From Pseudacidovorax sp. (GTDB taxonomy: Bacteria > Pseudomonadota > Gammaproteobacteria > Burkholderiales > Burkholderiaceae_C): a DNA stretch of 64,000 nucleotides. The stretch covers positions 1 through 64,000 of the forward strand of contig NZ_JAGOPN010000025.1 in NCBI RefSeq assembly GCF_017991995.1, in the 5' to 3' direction. The position numbers and the translations under genes are program-made. The stretch's first letter is position 1, and every line of letters begins with the position of its first letter. Positions 14,283 to 23,264 of the stretch are shown here, piece by piece. The notes under the pieces are model-generated. The model saw nothing but the letters and a program-made list of their open reading frames with translations, had not been told where the DNA came from and did no database searches.

Positions 14283-15065
14283 TCAGCGCGGCGCCATGCG
14301 GAGGGCCCCATCCACGCGGATGGACTCAGCGTTCATGTAGCCGCAAGTGACCAGAAACTCGACGGCCTGCGCGAATTCATCGGGGTCGCCCAAACGCTTG
14401 GGAAAGGGCACGCTGGCCGCCAGCGCCTGCTTGACGTTGTCCGGCAGGGCCAGCAGCAAGGGGGTGCCGAAGATCCCCGGCAGGATGGTGTTGACGCGAA
14501 CGCCTTCGTCCATCAGGTCGCGTGCGATCGGCAAGGTCATGCCCATGACGGCGGCCTTGCTGGCGGCATAGCTGGCCTGGCCGACCTGGCCGTCCACCGC
14601 AGCGGCCGAAGCGGTGTTGACCACGACGCCGCGGTCGCCGTCGGCCAGCGGTTCCAGCGCCAGCATGCCCGCCGTCGATTTGGCAATGCAGCGGAACGTG
14701 CCCACCAGGTTGATCTGCACGATGCGGTTGAAGCGATCCACCGCACTCGGGCGGATCTCGCCCGTTTTCCGGTCGCGACTGACGGTCTTGACGGCGTCGG
14801 CCGTGCCGGCGCAGTTGACCAGAATGCGTTCCTGCCCGATCGCGGCACGGGCTTTGGCGAAGGCCGCGTCCACCTGCTCCTCGGACGTCACGTCCACGTT
14901 GCAGTAAACACCGCCAAGCTCGCTGGCCAACGCCTGGCCGACGGCTTCGTTCATGTCGAAGATGGCGACCTTGACGCCATGGCTGGCCAAACGCCGGGCC
15001 GTGGCGGCCCCCAGGCCGGAAGCCCCCCCGGTGATGACGGCAGAAATGTCGGAATTGAGTTGCAT
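14283..15065 (-). CDS. Short-chain dehydrogenase, 3-hydroxyacyl-CoA dehydrogenase type II-like
   Basis: The product has 260 residues of the classical SDR fold: NAD motif TGGASGLGAATA (about 13-24), an acidic NAD-selecting Asp in FDMNE, NCAG in the fourth strand, and the catalytic Ser and Tyr-x-x-x-Lys in TASAAAVDGQVGQASYAASK. It resembles human HSD17B10, which oxidises short and 2-methyl-branched 3-hydroxyacyl-CoA. That fits the racemase and ligase of the same operon. It starts 29 bases after the crotonase stop. Confidence 0.88.
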   Translation of the reverse strand: MQLNSDISAVITGGASGLGAATARRLASHGVKVAIFDMNEAVGQALASELGGVYCNVDVTSEEQVDAAFAKARAAIGQERILVNCAGTADAVKTVSRDRKTGEIRPSAVDRFNRIVQINLVGTFRCIAKSTAGMLALEPLADGDRGVVVNTASAAAVDGQVGQASYAASKAAVMGMTLPIARDLMDEGVRVNTILPGIFGTPLLLALPDNVKQALAASVPFPKRLGDPDEFAQAVEFLVTCGYMNAESIRVDGALRMAPR

Positions 15066-15094
15066 GGTTTTTCCTTGAAGATGACAGACAGGCG

Positions 15095-15895
15095 TTATTG
15101 GCCGGTGAATTTGGGGGTGCGCTTGCCCAGGAATGCCGCTTGCCCTTCGAGGTTGTCGGCCGAACGCAAAGCGACAACGAAATTGCGCTTCTCATGCTCC
15201 AGGCCCTGCGCGAGCGGGGTTTCAAAGCTGGCCAGGGCCGCATCTTTCGCCAGCGCCACGGCCAGCGGCGAATTGGCCGCAATCCGGCAGGCCATCGCCA
15301 GCGCCGTCGGCAGGGCCTGGCCATCAGCCGTCACTTCGGCGACGATGCCAACGTCGCATGCCTTGCGGGCGTCCATGAAATCGCCGGTCAGCAGCAGCGC
15401 CATGGCCTTGGACTTGCCGATGGCGTGAACCAGGCGCTGGGTGCCGCCGGCACCGGGAATGGCGCCCAGCTTGACTTCCGGCACGCCGAACTTGGCGGAC
15501 TCGCCAGCAATCACGATGTCGCAGGCCAGCGCCAGTTCCATGCCGCCGCCCAGCGCGACCTTTTCCACCGCCGCGATGACGGGCTTGGGGAAGCGCCCCA
15601 GCGCCGCAAAAAAGTCCCAGCCCGTTGCCGAGCGGTCGCCCAGCAGCGGCGCGGCACGCAGCACTTCAAAGGCCGTGATGTCGGCGCCCGCGCAAAACAC
15701 GTCCTCGGCGCCGGTGATGATGACGGCTCGCACGGCATCGTCGTCGCGCAGTTGCGCAAGCTGCGCGCGCAGGCCATCGAATACCGCGCGGTTCAGGCTG
15801 TTCTTCGCACGCGGGCGGTTGATGGTCAGGGTGACGACGGCGCCGTCACGGCTCACGAGCACTTCACTGGCTTCGCTCATGGTGGCCCCGCTCAT
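15095..15895 (-). CDS. Enoyl-CoA hydratase/isomerase (crotonase family)
   Basis: This 266-residue crotonase has NRPRAKNSLNRAVFDGL, the oxyanion-hole segments FCAGADI (about 68-74) and KVALGGGMELALACDIVIAGESAKFGVPEVKLG, which includes the GGG turn and a Glu at the position of the catalytic acid. It hydrates 2-enoyl-CoA in beta-oxidation. The first ATG (15895) overlaps the thiolase stop as ATGA; a second in-frame ATG lies five codons later (15880), and either could be used. Confidence 0.9.
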   Translation of the reverse strand: MSGATMSEASEVLVSRDGAVVTLTINRPRAKNSLNRAVFDGLRAQLAQLRDDDAVRAVIITGAEDVFCAGADITAFEVLRAAPLLGDRSATGWDFFAALGRFPKPVIAAVEKVALGGGMELALACDIVIAGESAKFGVPEVKLGAIPGAGGTQRLVHAIGKSKAMALLLTGDFMDARKACDVGIVAEVTADGQALPTALAMACRIAANSPLAVALAKDAALASFETPLAQGLEHEKRNFVVALRSADNLEGQAAFLGKRTPKFTGQ

Positions 15896-17073
15896 GCAAG
15901 CCGCTCGATGATGGTGGTGTTGGCCGTGCCCGAAGCCTCGCAGATGGTCTGCAGGCCATAGCGGCCGCCCCGGCGCTCCAGTTCATACAGCAGGTCGGTG
16001 AGCATGCGCGCGCCGGTGGAGCCCAGCGGATGGCCGATGGCCATCGAGCCGCCATTGACGTTGAGGCGGTCGTCCGGGATGCCGAACTCCTGCTGGAACA
16101 TCAGCGGTACGCCGCCGAAAGCCTCGTTGACCTCGAACAGGTCGATGTCGTTGATGGTCAGGCCCGATTCCTTCAGTGCCTTGCGGGTGGAGTCGAGCAC
16201 GGCGGTGAACTGGATCACCGGGTCGGCGGCGGCCACTGCCGTGCTGACGAAGCGCGCACGCGGCTTCAGGCCATGCTTCTTGGCATAGGCGCGGCTGGCG
16301 ATCAGCAGCGCGGCGGCACCATCGCTGACCTGCGACGAGTTGCCGGCGGTGGTGGTGCCGTTGGCGGCAAACACGGCTTTCAGCGTGGCCATCTTTTCGG
16401 GGTCGGGGTTGGCGCGCACGCCCTCGTCGGCGGCGACGACCGGACTGTTCGGGTCGGCCGGGTCCTCGGTCAGATGCACCAGTTGGTCCTTGATGCGACC
16501 GGCCTGAATCGCCTCGGTGGCGCGCTTATGGCTCCGCACTGCGGAGGCATCCAGGGTTTCACGCGTGAGGCCGAAGCGCGTGTTCAGCAACTCCGACGAA
16601 ACGCCTTGCGGTATCAGCGGGTTGTCCTGGTAGCGCGCCAGTTCGCGCGGGCTGTATTGCGAACCGAGCGGCGCGCCGGGCTTGAACGACGGCGGCAGTG
16701 GCGCCTGCGACATCGACTCCACCCCCCCGCCGATGGCCAACTGGTAGGCACCCGCCTGGATGCCATGCACGGCAAAACTCACCGCCTGCTGGCCCGAGCC
16801 GCATTGCCGATCGACCGTCACCGCCGGCACGGATTCGGGCAGCCCCGCCGCCAATACGGCATGTCGGCCCAGGTTGCCGTGCTGCTGGTCCCACTGCAGC
16901 ACGCAGCCGATGATCACGTCGTCCAGATCGGCGGGGTTGACGCCGGACCGCTCGACCAACTGGCGCAGCGTCTCGGCCATCAGATCGACGGGATGCCACT
17001 TGTGCAGGCGCCCGCCGCGCTTGCCCACGGGGGTGCGCAGCGCACCGACGATAACGGGTTCATGGTCATTCAT
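15892..17073 (-). CDS. Acetyl-CoA acetyltransferase (thiolase II family)
   Basis: This 393-residue thiolase has its nucleophile Cys91 in DRQCGSGQQ, the NEAFGG loop, His348 in GGSMAIGHPLGSTGAR and Cys378 in TICEASG. The final loop departs from the usual CIGGG, suggesting a substrate other than plain acetoacetyl-CoA. The frame is open far upstream inside the ligase gene, but ATG 17073 has AGGAGA and marks the true N-terminus (VIVGALRTPVGKRGG). It catalyses the last beta-oxidation step, releasing acetyl- or propionyl-CoA. Confidence 0.92.
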   Translation of the reverse strand: MNDHEPVIVGALRTPVGKRGGRLHKWHPVDLMAETLRQLVERSGVNPADLDDVIIGCVLQWDQQHGNLGRHAVLAAGLPESVPAVTVDRQCGSGQQAVSFAVHGIQAGAYQLAIGGGVESMSQAPLPPSFKPGAPLGSQYSPRELARYQDNPLIPQGVSSELLNTRFGLTRETLDASAVRSHKRATEAIQAGRIKDQLVHLTEDPADPNSPVVAADEGVRANPDPEKMATLKAVFAANGTTTAGNSSQVSDGAAALLIASRAYAKKHGLKPRARFVSTAVAAADPVIQFTAVLDSTRKALKESGLTINDIDLFEVNEAFGGVPLMFQQEFGIPDDRLNVNGGSMAIGHPLGSTGARMLTDLLYELERRGGRYGLQTICEASGTANTTIIERLA

Positions 17074-17117
17074 CTGGTTCTCCTGTGTAAGAAACTGGGT
17101 GTCACGCAAAGTGGCGT

Positions 17118-18785
17118 TCAGGCGGCGTAGCGCTCTGCCTGCTCGACGCGGATGCGCTTCTTGTCGATCTTGCCGACGCTGGTCTTGGGGATGGTCTCGA
17201 CGAACAGGATCTGATCCGGCAACTGCCACTTTGCGAAGGCGCTGGTCAGGTGTTCCTGCAATTGCTCCTGGGTCGCCTGCTGGCCGGGCCTCAGCACCAC
17301 CAGGGCCAGCGGCCGCTCCTGCCACTTCGGATGCGGAACCCCGACCACCGCGGCGTCGCGCACGGCCGGGTGGCCCATGAGCAGGTTTTCCATGTCGATG
17401 GAAGAGATCCATTCGCCACCGCTCTTGATCACGTCCTTGATGCGGTCGGTAACCTTGAGGTAGCCGTTCTCGTCCACCGTGCCGACATCGCCCGAGCGCC
17501 ACCAGCCGCCCTCCAGGAAGCGATCGCCCGAATCGGGCATGTCGTGGTAACTGGTCGTGATCCAGGGGCCGCGCAGGCAAATCTCGCCGGCCGACTGGCC
17601 GTCGTGCGGCAGATCCTGGTCGTTGGCATCGAGGATGCGGATGTCCACGCCGGTCAGGACCAGGCCCTGCTTGCGCTTGAGATTCCACCGCTCGTCCTGA
17701 GTCAAGCGCTTCCTCAACGTGGGCTTGAGGCGGTTGACGGTCACCAGCGTCGTGGCTTCGGTGGCGCCGTAGCCGTGCACCACCTCGGCACCCGTGAGTT
17801 CGTGGAAGCCGATCATCATCGACAGCGGCGGCTCGCTCGCGCCGGACAGCATGCGCATGCGGCTGAAGTCCGGCTTGACCGGCAGCGTCTCGATGTACTG
17901 CAGCATCGGTTGGAAGATGGCCGGTGCGCCGTTGGTGATGGTCACGCCCTCGGCAATCATGGTGTCGACCAGCGGCTTGGTGTCCTCGGCAGCGTAGCGT
18001 CCCGGCAGCACGATCTTGTCGGCCAGCAGCGTGGCGGCCTGTGGTAAGCCCCAGCACTGCCCGTGGAACATGGGCGTGATGAGCATGACGCAGTCGTCCA
18101 GCGTCATGCCCATGTTGGTGGCCATGCCCGTGGAGTGCAGGTAGATGCCGCGGTGCGAGTAGTACACGCCCTTGGGTTTGCCCGTGGTGCCGGTGGTGTA
18201 GCAGGCGCTGTAAGCCGAGGTTTCGTCGATCTCGGGCCAGTCGATCTTGGCATCAGCAGCGGCCAGCAGGTCTTCGTAGTGCAGCAGCGGTTTCAGCGTG
18301 GTCTTGATCTGGTCCAGCGGCTTGTCGGTCATCACGATCCAGCCCTTGATCTGGGGCGAGTTCGCTGCGACGGATTCGGCGATCGGCAGCAAGGACTCGT
18401 CCACGCAAACGTAAGACACCTTGCTGTGGCCGACCACGTAGCCCAGGTCCTCGGCGCCCAGGCGCAGATTCATCTGCAGCATGACCGCGCCCAGGCCGGG
18501 GATGGACCAGTACAGCTCGAAGTGGCGCCGGCTGTTCCAGTCCAGCACACCGACGCGGTCGCCCGGCTCGACACCGAGCGCGCGCAGCGCATTGGCGCTG
18601 CGGCAGACGCGCGCGTAGCAGTCGGCATAGGTGTAGCGATCCCAGCCGCCATCGGGTGTGCGGTAGACGATCTCCTGGTCCCCGTGGGTGCGCGCGGCGT
18701 GCCGGATCAGCGTCGTGGTGTTGAGCTGGCGTTCGTTGCCCGTGGTGGACGGGCAGCCGCGGATGGGCTGGGTGGTGCTGGTCAT
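17118..18785 (-). CDS. Acyl-CoA synthetase (AMP-forming ligase)
   Basis: This 555-residue enzyme of the ANL superfamily activates the acid with ATP and CoA. The phosphate-binding loop is YTTGTTGKPKGVYYSH, the adenine motif is GYGATEAT, the hinge region reads GDVGTVDENGYLKVTDRIKD, and the C-terminal Lys lies in IPKTSVGKIDKK. It resembles the medium and long-chain fatty acid ligases of the FadD/AlkK type. ATG 18785 has AGGAGA; a longer frame to 19025 is only an extension into the racemase gene. It is likely the committed step of the pathway. Confidence 0.92.
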   Translation of the reverse strand: MTSTTQPIRGCPSTTGNERQLNTTTLIRHAARTHGDQEIVYRTPDGGWDRYTYADCYARVCRSANALRALGVEPGDRVGVLDWNSRRHFELYWSIPGLGAVMLQMNLRLGAEDLGYVVGHSKVSYVCVDESLLPIAESVAANSPQIKGWIVMTDKPLDQIKTTLKPLLHYEDLLAAADAKIDWPEIDETSAYSACYTTGTTGKPKGVYYSHRGIYLHSTGMATNMGMTLDDCVMLITPMFHGQCWGLPQAATLLADKIVLPGRYAAEDTKPLVDTMIAEGVTITNGAPAIFQPMLQYIETLPVKPDFSRMRMLSGASEPPLSMMIGFHELTGAEVVHGYGATEATTLVTVNRLKPTLRKRLTQDERWNLKRKQGLVLTGVDIRILDANDQDLPHDGQSAGEICLRGPWITTSYHDMPDSGDRFLEGGWWRSGDVGTVDENGYLKVTDRIKDVIKSGGEWISSIDMENLLMGHPAVRDAAVVGVPHPKWQERPLALVVLRPGQQATQEQLQEHLTSAFAKWQLPDQILFVETIPKTSVGKIDKKRIRVEQAERYAA

Positions 18786-18796
18786 TTTCTGGTCTC

Positions 18797-19864
18797 CTAA
18801 GTAATTGCGTTGAGTGCCTGGAACCGTGGGGCCGGGGCCGCCTCGATGGCGCCGGAGGGGGTGGTCTGGTAGATACCCCGTGCCGCGTTGTGCGGATGCC
18901 GCGCCGCCTCGGCCAGGCTGAGCACGGGCGCGAAGCAGGCGTCGCTGCCTTCGAGCAACGCGCACCAGTGCGCCCTGGGTTGGCTGCGGATGAGGGCCGC
19001 AATGCGCTCCTTCAGCGCTGGCCACGTCGTCGTGTCGTACTGGTCGGCAGGGTTCACGTCCGTCAGGCCCAGCTTCGACAGCAGCAGTGCGTGGAACGCG
19101 GGCTCCACCACCGCGAGGCTGATGAAGCCGCCGTCGGCACAGGCGTACACGTCATAGAACGGCGAATCGTGAAACGGGCTCGGCTTCGTGCCGTCGATCT
19201 GCCCATTGGCGCGAATCCAATGCACCAGCGTGCCCATCATGGCCACGATGTCGATGATGGCGGCATCCACGACCCGGCCGCGGCCACTGCCCCTACCGTT
19301 ACCGCGCGCATCGACCAGCGCGCAGGCGACACCGAAGGCCATGCCCAGCGCCCCGGCCGCGTCCCCGAGCACCGAGGGCGGCACGATGGGCATCTGCCCC
19401 TTGCGGGCCGACAGCGACAGCAGGCCCGTCAGCGCCACGTAGTTCAGGTCGTGGCCAGCGGCCCGGGAGAGCGGGCCGTCCTGGCCCCAGCCCGTCATCC
19501 GGCCATAGACCAGCTTGGGGTTGCGCGCCGCGCATTCGGCGGGGCCGAACCCCAGCCGTTCCATCACGCCGGGGCGAAAGCCTTCGATCAGAACGTCGGA
19601 CTGGCCGATCAGATCCAGGGCGCGCGCCTTGCCGCCGGGCGACTTCAGGTCGGTGATCTCGACCGTCTTGCCCCGGTGCAGCGGGTTGGCCGCCGCCCCG
19701 CCCAGCGGCTGCGCCCCGGCGGCCTGCTCGGCCCGTGTCAGCGCAATCACCTCGGCACCCATGTCGGCCAGCATCATGGCGGCCAGCGGGCCCGGCCCGA
19801 TCCCTTCGAACTCCACCACACGGACGCCGTGCAGTGGCTTTTGCAGCATGTGCGAGGCGTTCAC
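18797..19864 (-). CDS. Alpha-methylacyl-CoA racemase-like protein (CoA-transferase family III fold)
   Basis: The product has 355 residues of the CaiB/BaiF fold: VVEFEGIGPGPLAAMMLADMGAEVI at the N-terminus, the CoA-binding ADVLIEGFRPGVMERLG-type segment, GRMTGWGQDGP, then GHDLNYVALTG, whose His matches the general base of AMACR. The Asp in PSVLGDAAGALG matches its partner. These two residues favour racemase over true CoA transferase. It starts with GTG at 19864, overlapping the upstream stop (GTGA); ATG 19849 is possible. A racemase is needed when a 2-methyl-branched substrate comes as both enantiomers, because acyl-CoA dehydrogenases take only the S form. Confidence 0.88.
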   Translation of the reverse strand: MNASHMLQKPLHGVRVVEFEGIGPGPLAAMMLADMGAEVIALTRAEQAAGAQPLGGAAANPLHRGKTVEITDLKSPGGKARALDLIGQSDVLIEGFRPGVMERLGFGPAECAARNPKLVYGRMTGWGQDGPLSRAAGHDLNYVALTGLLSLSARKGQMPIVPPSVLGDAAGALGMAFGVACALVDARGNGRGSGRGRVVDAAIIDIVAMMGTLVHWIRANGQIDGTKPSPFHDSPFYDVYACADGGFISLAVVEPAFHALLLSKLGLTDVNPADQYDTTTWPALKERIAALIRSQPRAHWCALLEGSDACFAPVLSLAEAARHPHNAARGIYQTTPSGAIEAAPAPRFQALNAIT

Positions 19865-21006
19865 AGCTTCCTCGCAATCAGTTCTTTCATGACCTCGTTC
19901 GCGCCGCCGTAGATCTTCTGCACGCGCGAGGTGGTGTACATGCGCGCGATCGGGTATTCGTACATGTAGCCGTAGCCGCCGAACATCTGCAGGCACTCGT
20001 CCACCACGCGGCACTGCTGCTCGCTGCACCACCACTTGGCCATGTACGCGGCTTCGGCGTCGAGCTTTCCGTCCAGCAGCCGCTGGATGCAGTCGTTGAC
20101 GAAGGTGCGCACCACGTGAGCGGTGGTGGCGATCTCGGCCAGCTTGTGGCGCGTGGTCTGCATCTCGAACAGCGGTGCGCCGAAAATCTTGCGCTCCTTC
20201 GTGTATTCGACGGTGAGTTCCAGGGCCCGGTCGATGATGGCCGCCGCAGGCACGGCGATGGTCATGCGTTCGTAGGGCAACTGGCCCATCAACTGCTTGA
20301 AACCAAGCCCTTCGACGCCCCCCAGGACTTGATCGACCGGCACGCGCACCCCGTCGAAGAAGAGTTCGGCGGTGTCCGACGCATGCAGGCCGATCTTGTC
20401 GAGCAGGCGGCCCACGCGGAACCCTGGCAGGTTCTCGGTCTCCACCACGATCAGCGAAAGGCCTCGGCTGCCCGCCTCGCCGGTGCGTGCGACCACAATC
20501 AGCAGATTGCAGGTGTAGCCGTTGGTGATGAAGGTCTTGGCACCGTCGATCACGTAGTGGTCGCCATCACGGCGCGCGCGGGTGGCGATGGCCTTGAGGT
20601 CCGTCCCGCAGCCGGGTTCGGTCATCGCAATGCCGAGCAGCATCTCGCCGCTGCTCAGCTTGGGCAGCCAGCGCTGCTTCTGCTCCTCGGTGCCGTAGTC
20701 CATGATGTAGTGCGCAGCGATGCTGTTCACCTGGACGTTGTTGGGCATTTCCGCTCTGGTCAACTCATCCTGTACCACCAGCTGGTAGGCAATGCTGGCC
20801 CCGGTGCCGCCGTAGGCTTCGGGCATTTCGGGCAGCATGAACCCCATCTCGCCGAAGGGCCGCCAGGTCTCGCGCGGGACGTAGCCCTGTTCGCGCCAAG
20901 CGGGCAGGTGCGGAGCCATCTCGGCGGCGATGTAGCGGCGCACCTGGTCGCGAAAGGTCTCGATGTCGCTGTCCATCCAGGGTTGACGGTGCAATTGCGG
21001 CAGCAT
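19861..21006 (-). CDS. Acyl-CoA dehydrogenase (LCAD/IVD-type catalytic glutamate)
   Basis: This 381-residue flavoprotein has the FAD/substrate segment GIAMTEPGCGTDLKAIATRA, the YTKERKIFG helix, and QMFGGYGYM near the end. The C-terminal YGGANEVMKELIARKL has Gly where MCAD-type enzymes carry their base. The Glu of LPYERMTIA in helix G takes that role, as in LCAD and isovaleryl-CoA dehydrogenase. That placement goes with branched or long substrates. ATG 21006 has GAGGAG. It is the first gene of the minus-strand operon, 147 bases downstream of the AraC regulator. Confidence 0.92.
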   Translation of the reverse strand: MLPQLHRQPWMDSDIETFRDQVRRYIAAEMAPHLPAWREQGYVPRETWRPFGEMGFMLPEMPEAYGGTGASIAYQLVVQDELTRAEMPNNVQVNSIAAHYIMDYGTEEQKQRWLPKLSSGEMLLGIAMTEPGCGTDLKAIATRARRDGDHYVIDGAKTFITNGYTCNLLIVVARTGEAGSRGLSLIVVETENLPGFRVGRLLDKIGLHASDTAELFFDGVRVPVDQVLGGVEGLGFKQLMGQLPYERMTIAVPAAAIIDRALELTVEYTKERKIFGAPLFEMQTTRHKLAEIATTAHVVRTFVNDCIQRLLDGKLDAEAAYMAKWWCSEQQCRVVDECLQMFGGYGYMYEYPIARMYTTSRVQKIYGGANEVMKELIARKL

Positions 21007-21153
21007 GGGAGCGCTCCTCAGAAGGTTTGTACGATGAAGGTTTGAAAACTTGGCCAGCGATGCGGCCCCGGGTCATGCCCGCATACCCACAACGGGGCGG
21101 GCGAAGCGTCGAATCTCTGCGTTCTCAGTCTGTCCAGGGCATATGGTCGGCAT

Positions 21154-22203
21154 TCAGCCCGTGCGCGTCTTGCCCGCCAGTGCATGGCAAGTTGACTTTG
21201 CGTGTGCAAGGGAAAGCCCGGCTGACTCGACCGGGCCGATGGCGGAGCCGTGAGCAGTCATGCCGCGTGCATCGCTGGGCGACACTCCAAAGCGTTGTTT
21301 GAATGCGCGGCAGAAATGGCTGGTGGAGTTGAAGCCCCAGTGAAAGGCGATCGCCGAGACCTGCAGATGCCGGCAGACCGGGTCAACGAGTGTCCGCCAG
21401 CACGCTTGCAATCGGCTTTCCAGGATGTGGCCGACCACCGTGGTATCGCCCTGCGCAAACAGCGCATGAAGGTAACGCAGTGAAATACCGTGCGCCGCGG
21501 CGATGCGTGCCGGACTCAGGTCATCCTCTTGAAAATGCTGGGCGATGTAGGCAAGTACTCGTTCGCGCAACGCGGCCATGGCCGTGAATCGAGTGGCGCT
21601 CTCCGGCTCTGGCAGCGCAATGTCCAGAAGCCCGATCACCGTGCGGCAAAGGGCGACGTGGGCGGAGGGCGGCACGGCGCCGATCTCCTTTGCCAACCCC
21701 ATCAGGTGTTGGCTGAGCAGTGAGCCCACGCCTGTGTGACTGTCAATGCGGCAGGCTGCGGGCGGCTGCTTGCGGCCCGGTAGATGCTCGCGCATGAGCT
21801 GCCAGGGAATCATCAACGACACGCTGTGGGTTCGTTCCAGCACCTCATAGTCTTGCCGCTGATCGGTACGCCAGAGGAACATGTCGCCCTCGCAGATTGG
21901 CGTGTCCCACTGCTGCAACTGTACTCGGCCGCTCAGGTTCAGCTGCAGCCCCAGGCAGAACTCATCGTCGAATGACGAATGTCCAGGAGGAGACTGCTCG
22001 ACGCAAGCACCGGTCACGGTGCATACCAAGGAGGCTCCGGCGAGTTCGTGTCGCCGCAACTTCGCCTGGAATGCAGCAGGCTTCGCCGGGGAGGAAAGAC
22101 TCCAGCGCTGGAAGGAGTCCTTGAGGATCGCTTCCGTCGCATCTATCCTGCCCTCGATGGGCGCATGGTCGATGGACCATTCCATGGGTGACTGTTGCAG
22201 CAC
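21154..22203 (-). CDS. AraC-family transcriptional regulator
   Basis: The product has 349 residues: an N-terminal ligand domain of the AraC_binding_2 (FeaR-like) kind and two C-terminal helix-turn-helix units, DLSPARIAAAHGISLRYLHALF and VSAIAFHWGFNSTSHFCRAFKQRFGVSP. The start is taken as GTG 22203, with AGGAG seven bases upstream; ATG 22185 in the same frame lacks a ribosome site. The last 25-30 residues (from about GMTAHGS) extend past the normal family end and are encoded partly by an inverted repeat. It lies upstream of, and in line with, the beta-oxidation operon, so it is the likely activator. Confidence 0.85.
   Translation of the reverse strand: MLQQSPMEWSIDHAPIEGRIDATEAILKDSFQRWSLSSPAKPAAFQAKLRRHELAGASLVCTVTGACVEQSPPGHSSFDDEFCLGLQLNLSGRVQLQQWDTPICEGDMFLWRTDQRQDYEVLERTHSVSLMIPWQLMREHLPGRKQPPAACRIDSHTGVGSLLSQHLMGLAKEIGAVPPSAHVALCRTVIGLLDIALPEPESATRFTAMAALRERVLAYIAQHFQEDDLSPARIAAAHGISLRYLHALFAQGDTTVVGHILESRLQACWRTLVDPVCRHLQVSAIAFHWGFNSTSHFCRAFKQRFGVSPSDARGMTAHGSAIGPVESAGLSLAHAKSTCHALAGKTRTG
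21163..21227 (+). repeat. Left copy of a 64-base inverted repeat
   Basis: This stretch matches, in inverted orientation, the sequence at 24378-24441. By hand alignment, 54 of 64 positions agree and nine of the ten differences are transitions. The longest shared run covers CGCGTCTTGCCCGCCAGTGC and a few bases beyond. It overlaps the 3' end of the AraC gene at 21154. It may belong to a dispersed intergenic repeat family. Confidence 0.75.
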
Positions 22204-22471
22204 TTGTCGTCTCCTGAATCTGCCCCCAGACGCCGCAGCCCATCGGGACCGGAGCGTCGACACCGTGGCGTGCTTTCGTGCGGCGCTCAGGGTACCCAAG
22301 GCATACAGGCAATCGTAGGCAGCGGTGCTTGGCGCGGCAATGACGGATGGTCTCGATCAACTGACAAGGCACCTCTTTCGACGGATGGGGGAGCGAGGCA
22401 ACCCCGCAGCCGAGCGGCCCTGCGCTAACCTCCCGGCATCGACGGCGAACTGAAGATGCAAGGAGACGATG

Positions 22472-23242
22472 ATGGATCTGGGTGCAATGCTGGCAGGCAA
22501 GCGGGTGCTGGTCACGGGGGCCTCGTCGGGCCTGGGCGAGAACTTCGCTCGGCTGGCTGCTGGTTGCAAGGCCAAGGTAGTGATTGGGGCGCGGCGCAAG
22601 GCGCGGCTCGACAAACTCGCCCAGGAACTCGAAAAGCTCGGTTCGCCTCAGGTCACGGTGCTGGAAATGGATGTGGCTTCCGAGCAGTCCATCGACGACG
22701 CCTTCGCCGAGATAGACGCCTCGGGCACCATCCTCGACGTGGTGGTTAACAACGCCGGGGCTTCCAACGACGCCTTGTCGCTCACGCTGCCTGCGTCCGA
22801 CTTCGACTCGCTGATGGAGACCAACGTGCGCGGCGTGTGGCTGGTGGCCGCGCGTGCCGCGCAGCGCTGGGTGGATGCGGGGCGGGGAGGCTCAGTCATC
22901 AACATCGCATCGATCCTGGGCGAACGCGTGATGCCGGGCGCCATGCTGTATGCCACGTCCAAGGCTGCAGTCGTGCACATGACCAAGAGCCTGGCGCTCG
23001 AATGGGCGCGCCACGGCATTCGCGTCAATGCCATCGAGCCGGGCTACATCGACACCGAGATGACCGATGCCATGTGGGATACCGACCATGGCAAGGCGCT
23101 TATCAAGCGCATCCCGATGCGCCGCCTGGGTAAGCCGGAGGAGCTCAACGGTCTGTTCCTGCTGTTCGCGACCGAGGCCGGGTCGTGGATGACCGGCGCC
23201 TGCGTGCCAGTGGATGGCGGGCATCTGTGCTCGTCGCTTTGA
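22472..23242 (+). CDS. Short-chain dehydrogenase/reductase
   Basis: This 256-residue classical SDR has TGASSGLGENFARLAAG (about 16-32), Arg-rich GARRKARL favouring NADPH, NNAG, the catalytic Ser in INIASILGE, and the YATSK pair. C-terminal GSWMTGACVPVDGGH is typical. Two ATGs are adjacent; 22472 is chosen because AGGAG (22461-22465) is six bases away. It is divergent from the AraC gene across a 268-base gap and convergent with a second AraC gene, 22 bases away. It may act on the pathway's hydroxy or keto intermediate. Confidence 0.88.
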   Translation: MDLGAMLAGKRVLVTGASSGLGENFARLAAGCKAKVVIGARRKARLDKLAQELEKLGSPQVTVLEMDVASEQSIDDAFAEIDASGTILDVVVNNAGASNDALSLTLPASDFDSLMETNVRGVWLVAARAAQRWVDAGRGGSVINIASILGERVMPGAMLYATSKAAVVHMTKSLALEWARHGIRVNAIEPGYIDTEMTDAMWDTDHGKALIKRIPMRRLGKPEELNGLFLLFATEAGSWMTGACVPVDGGHLCSSL

Positions 23243-23264
23243 GTGCGACCGCGTCGAAGCAGCG

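Noticed and set aside
15892..18057. Apparent 721-residue thiolase fusion
   Set aside because: The upstream part lies antisense-free inside the ligase gene in another frame; ATG 17073 with a good ribosome site starts the true thiolase.
23243..23264. Bidirectional terminator between the SDR and second AraC genes
   Set aside because: The 22-base gap has no stem; the nearby T-run lies in the AraC coding end.
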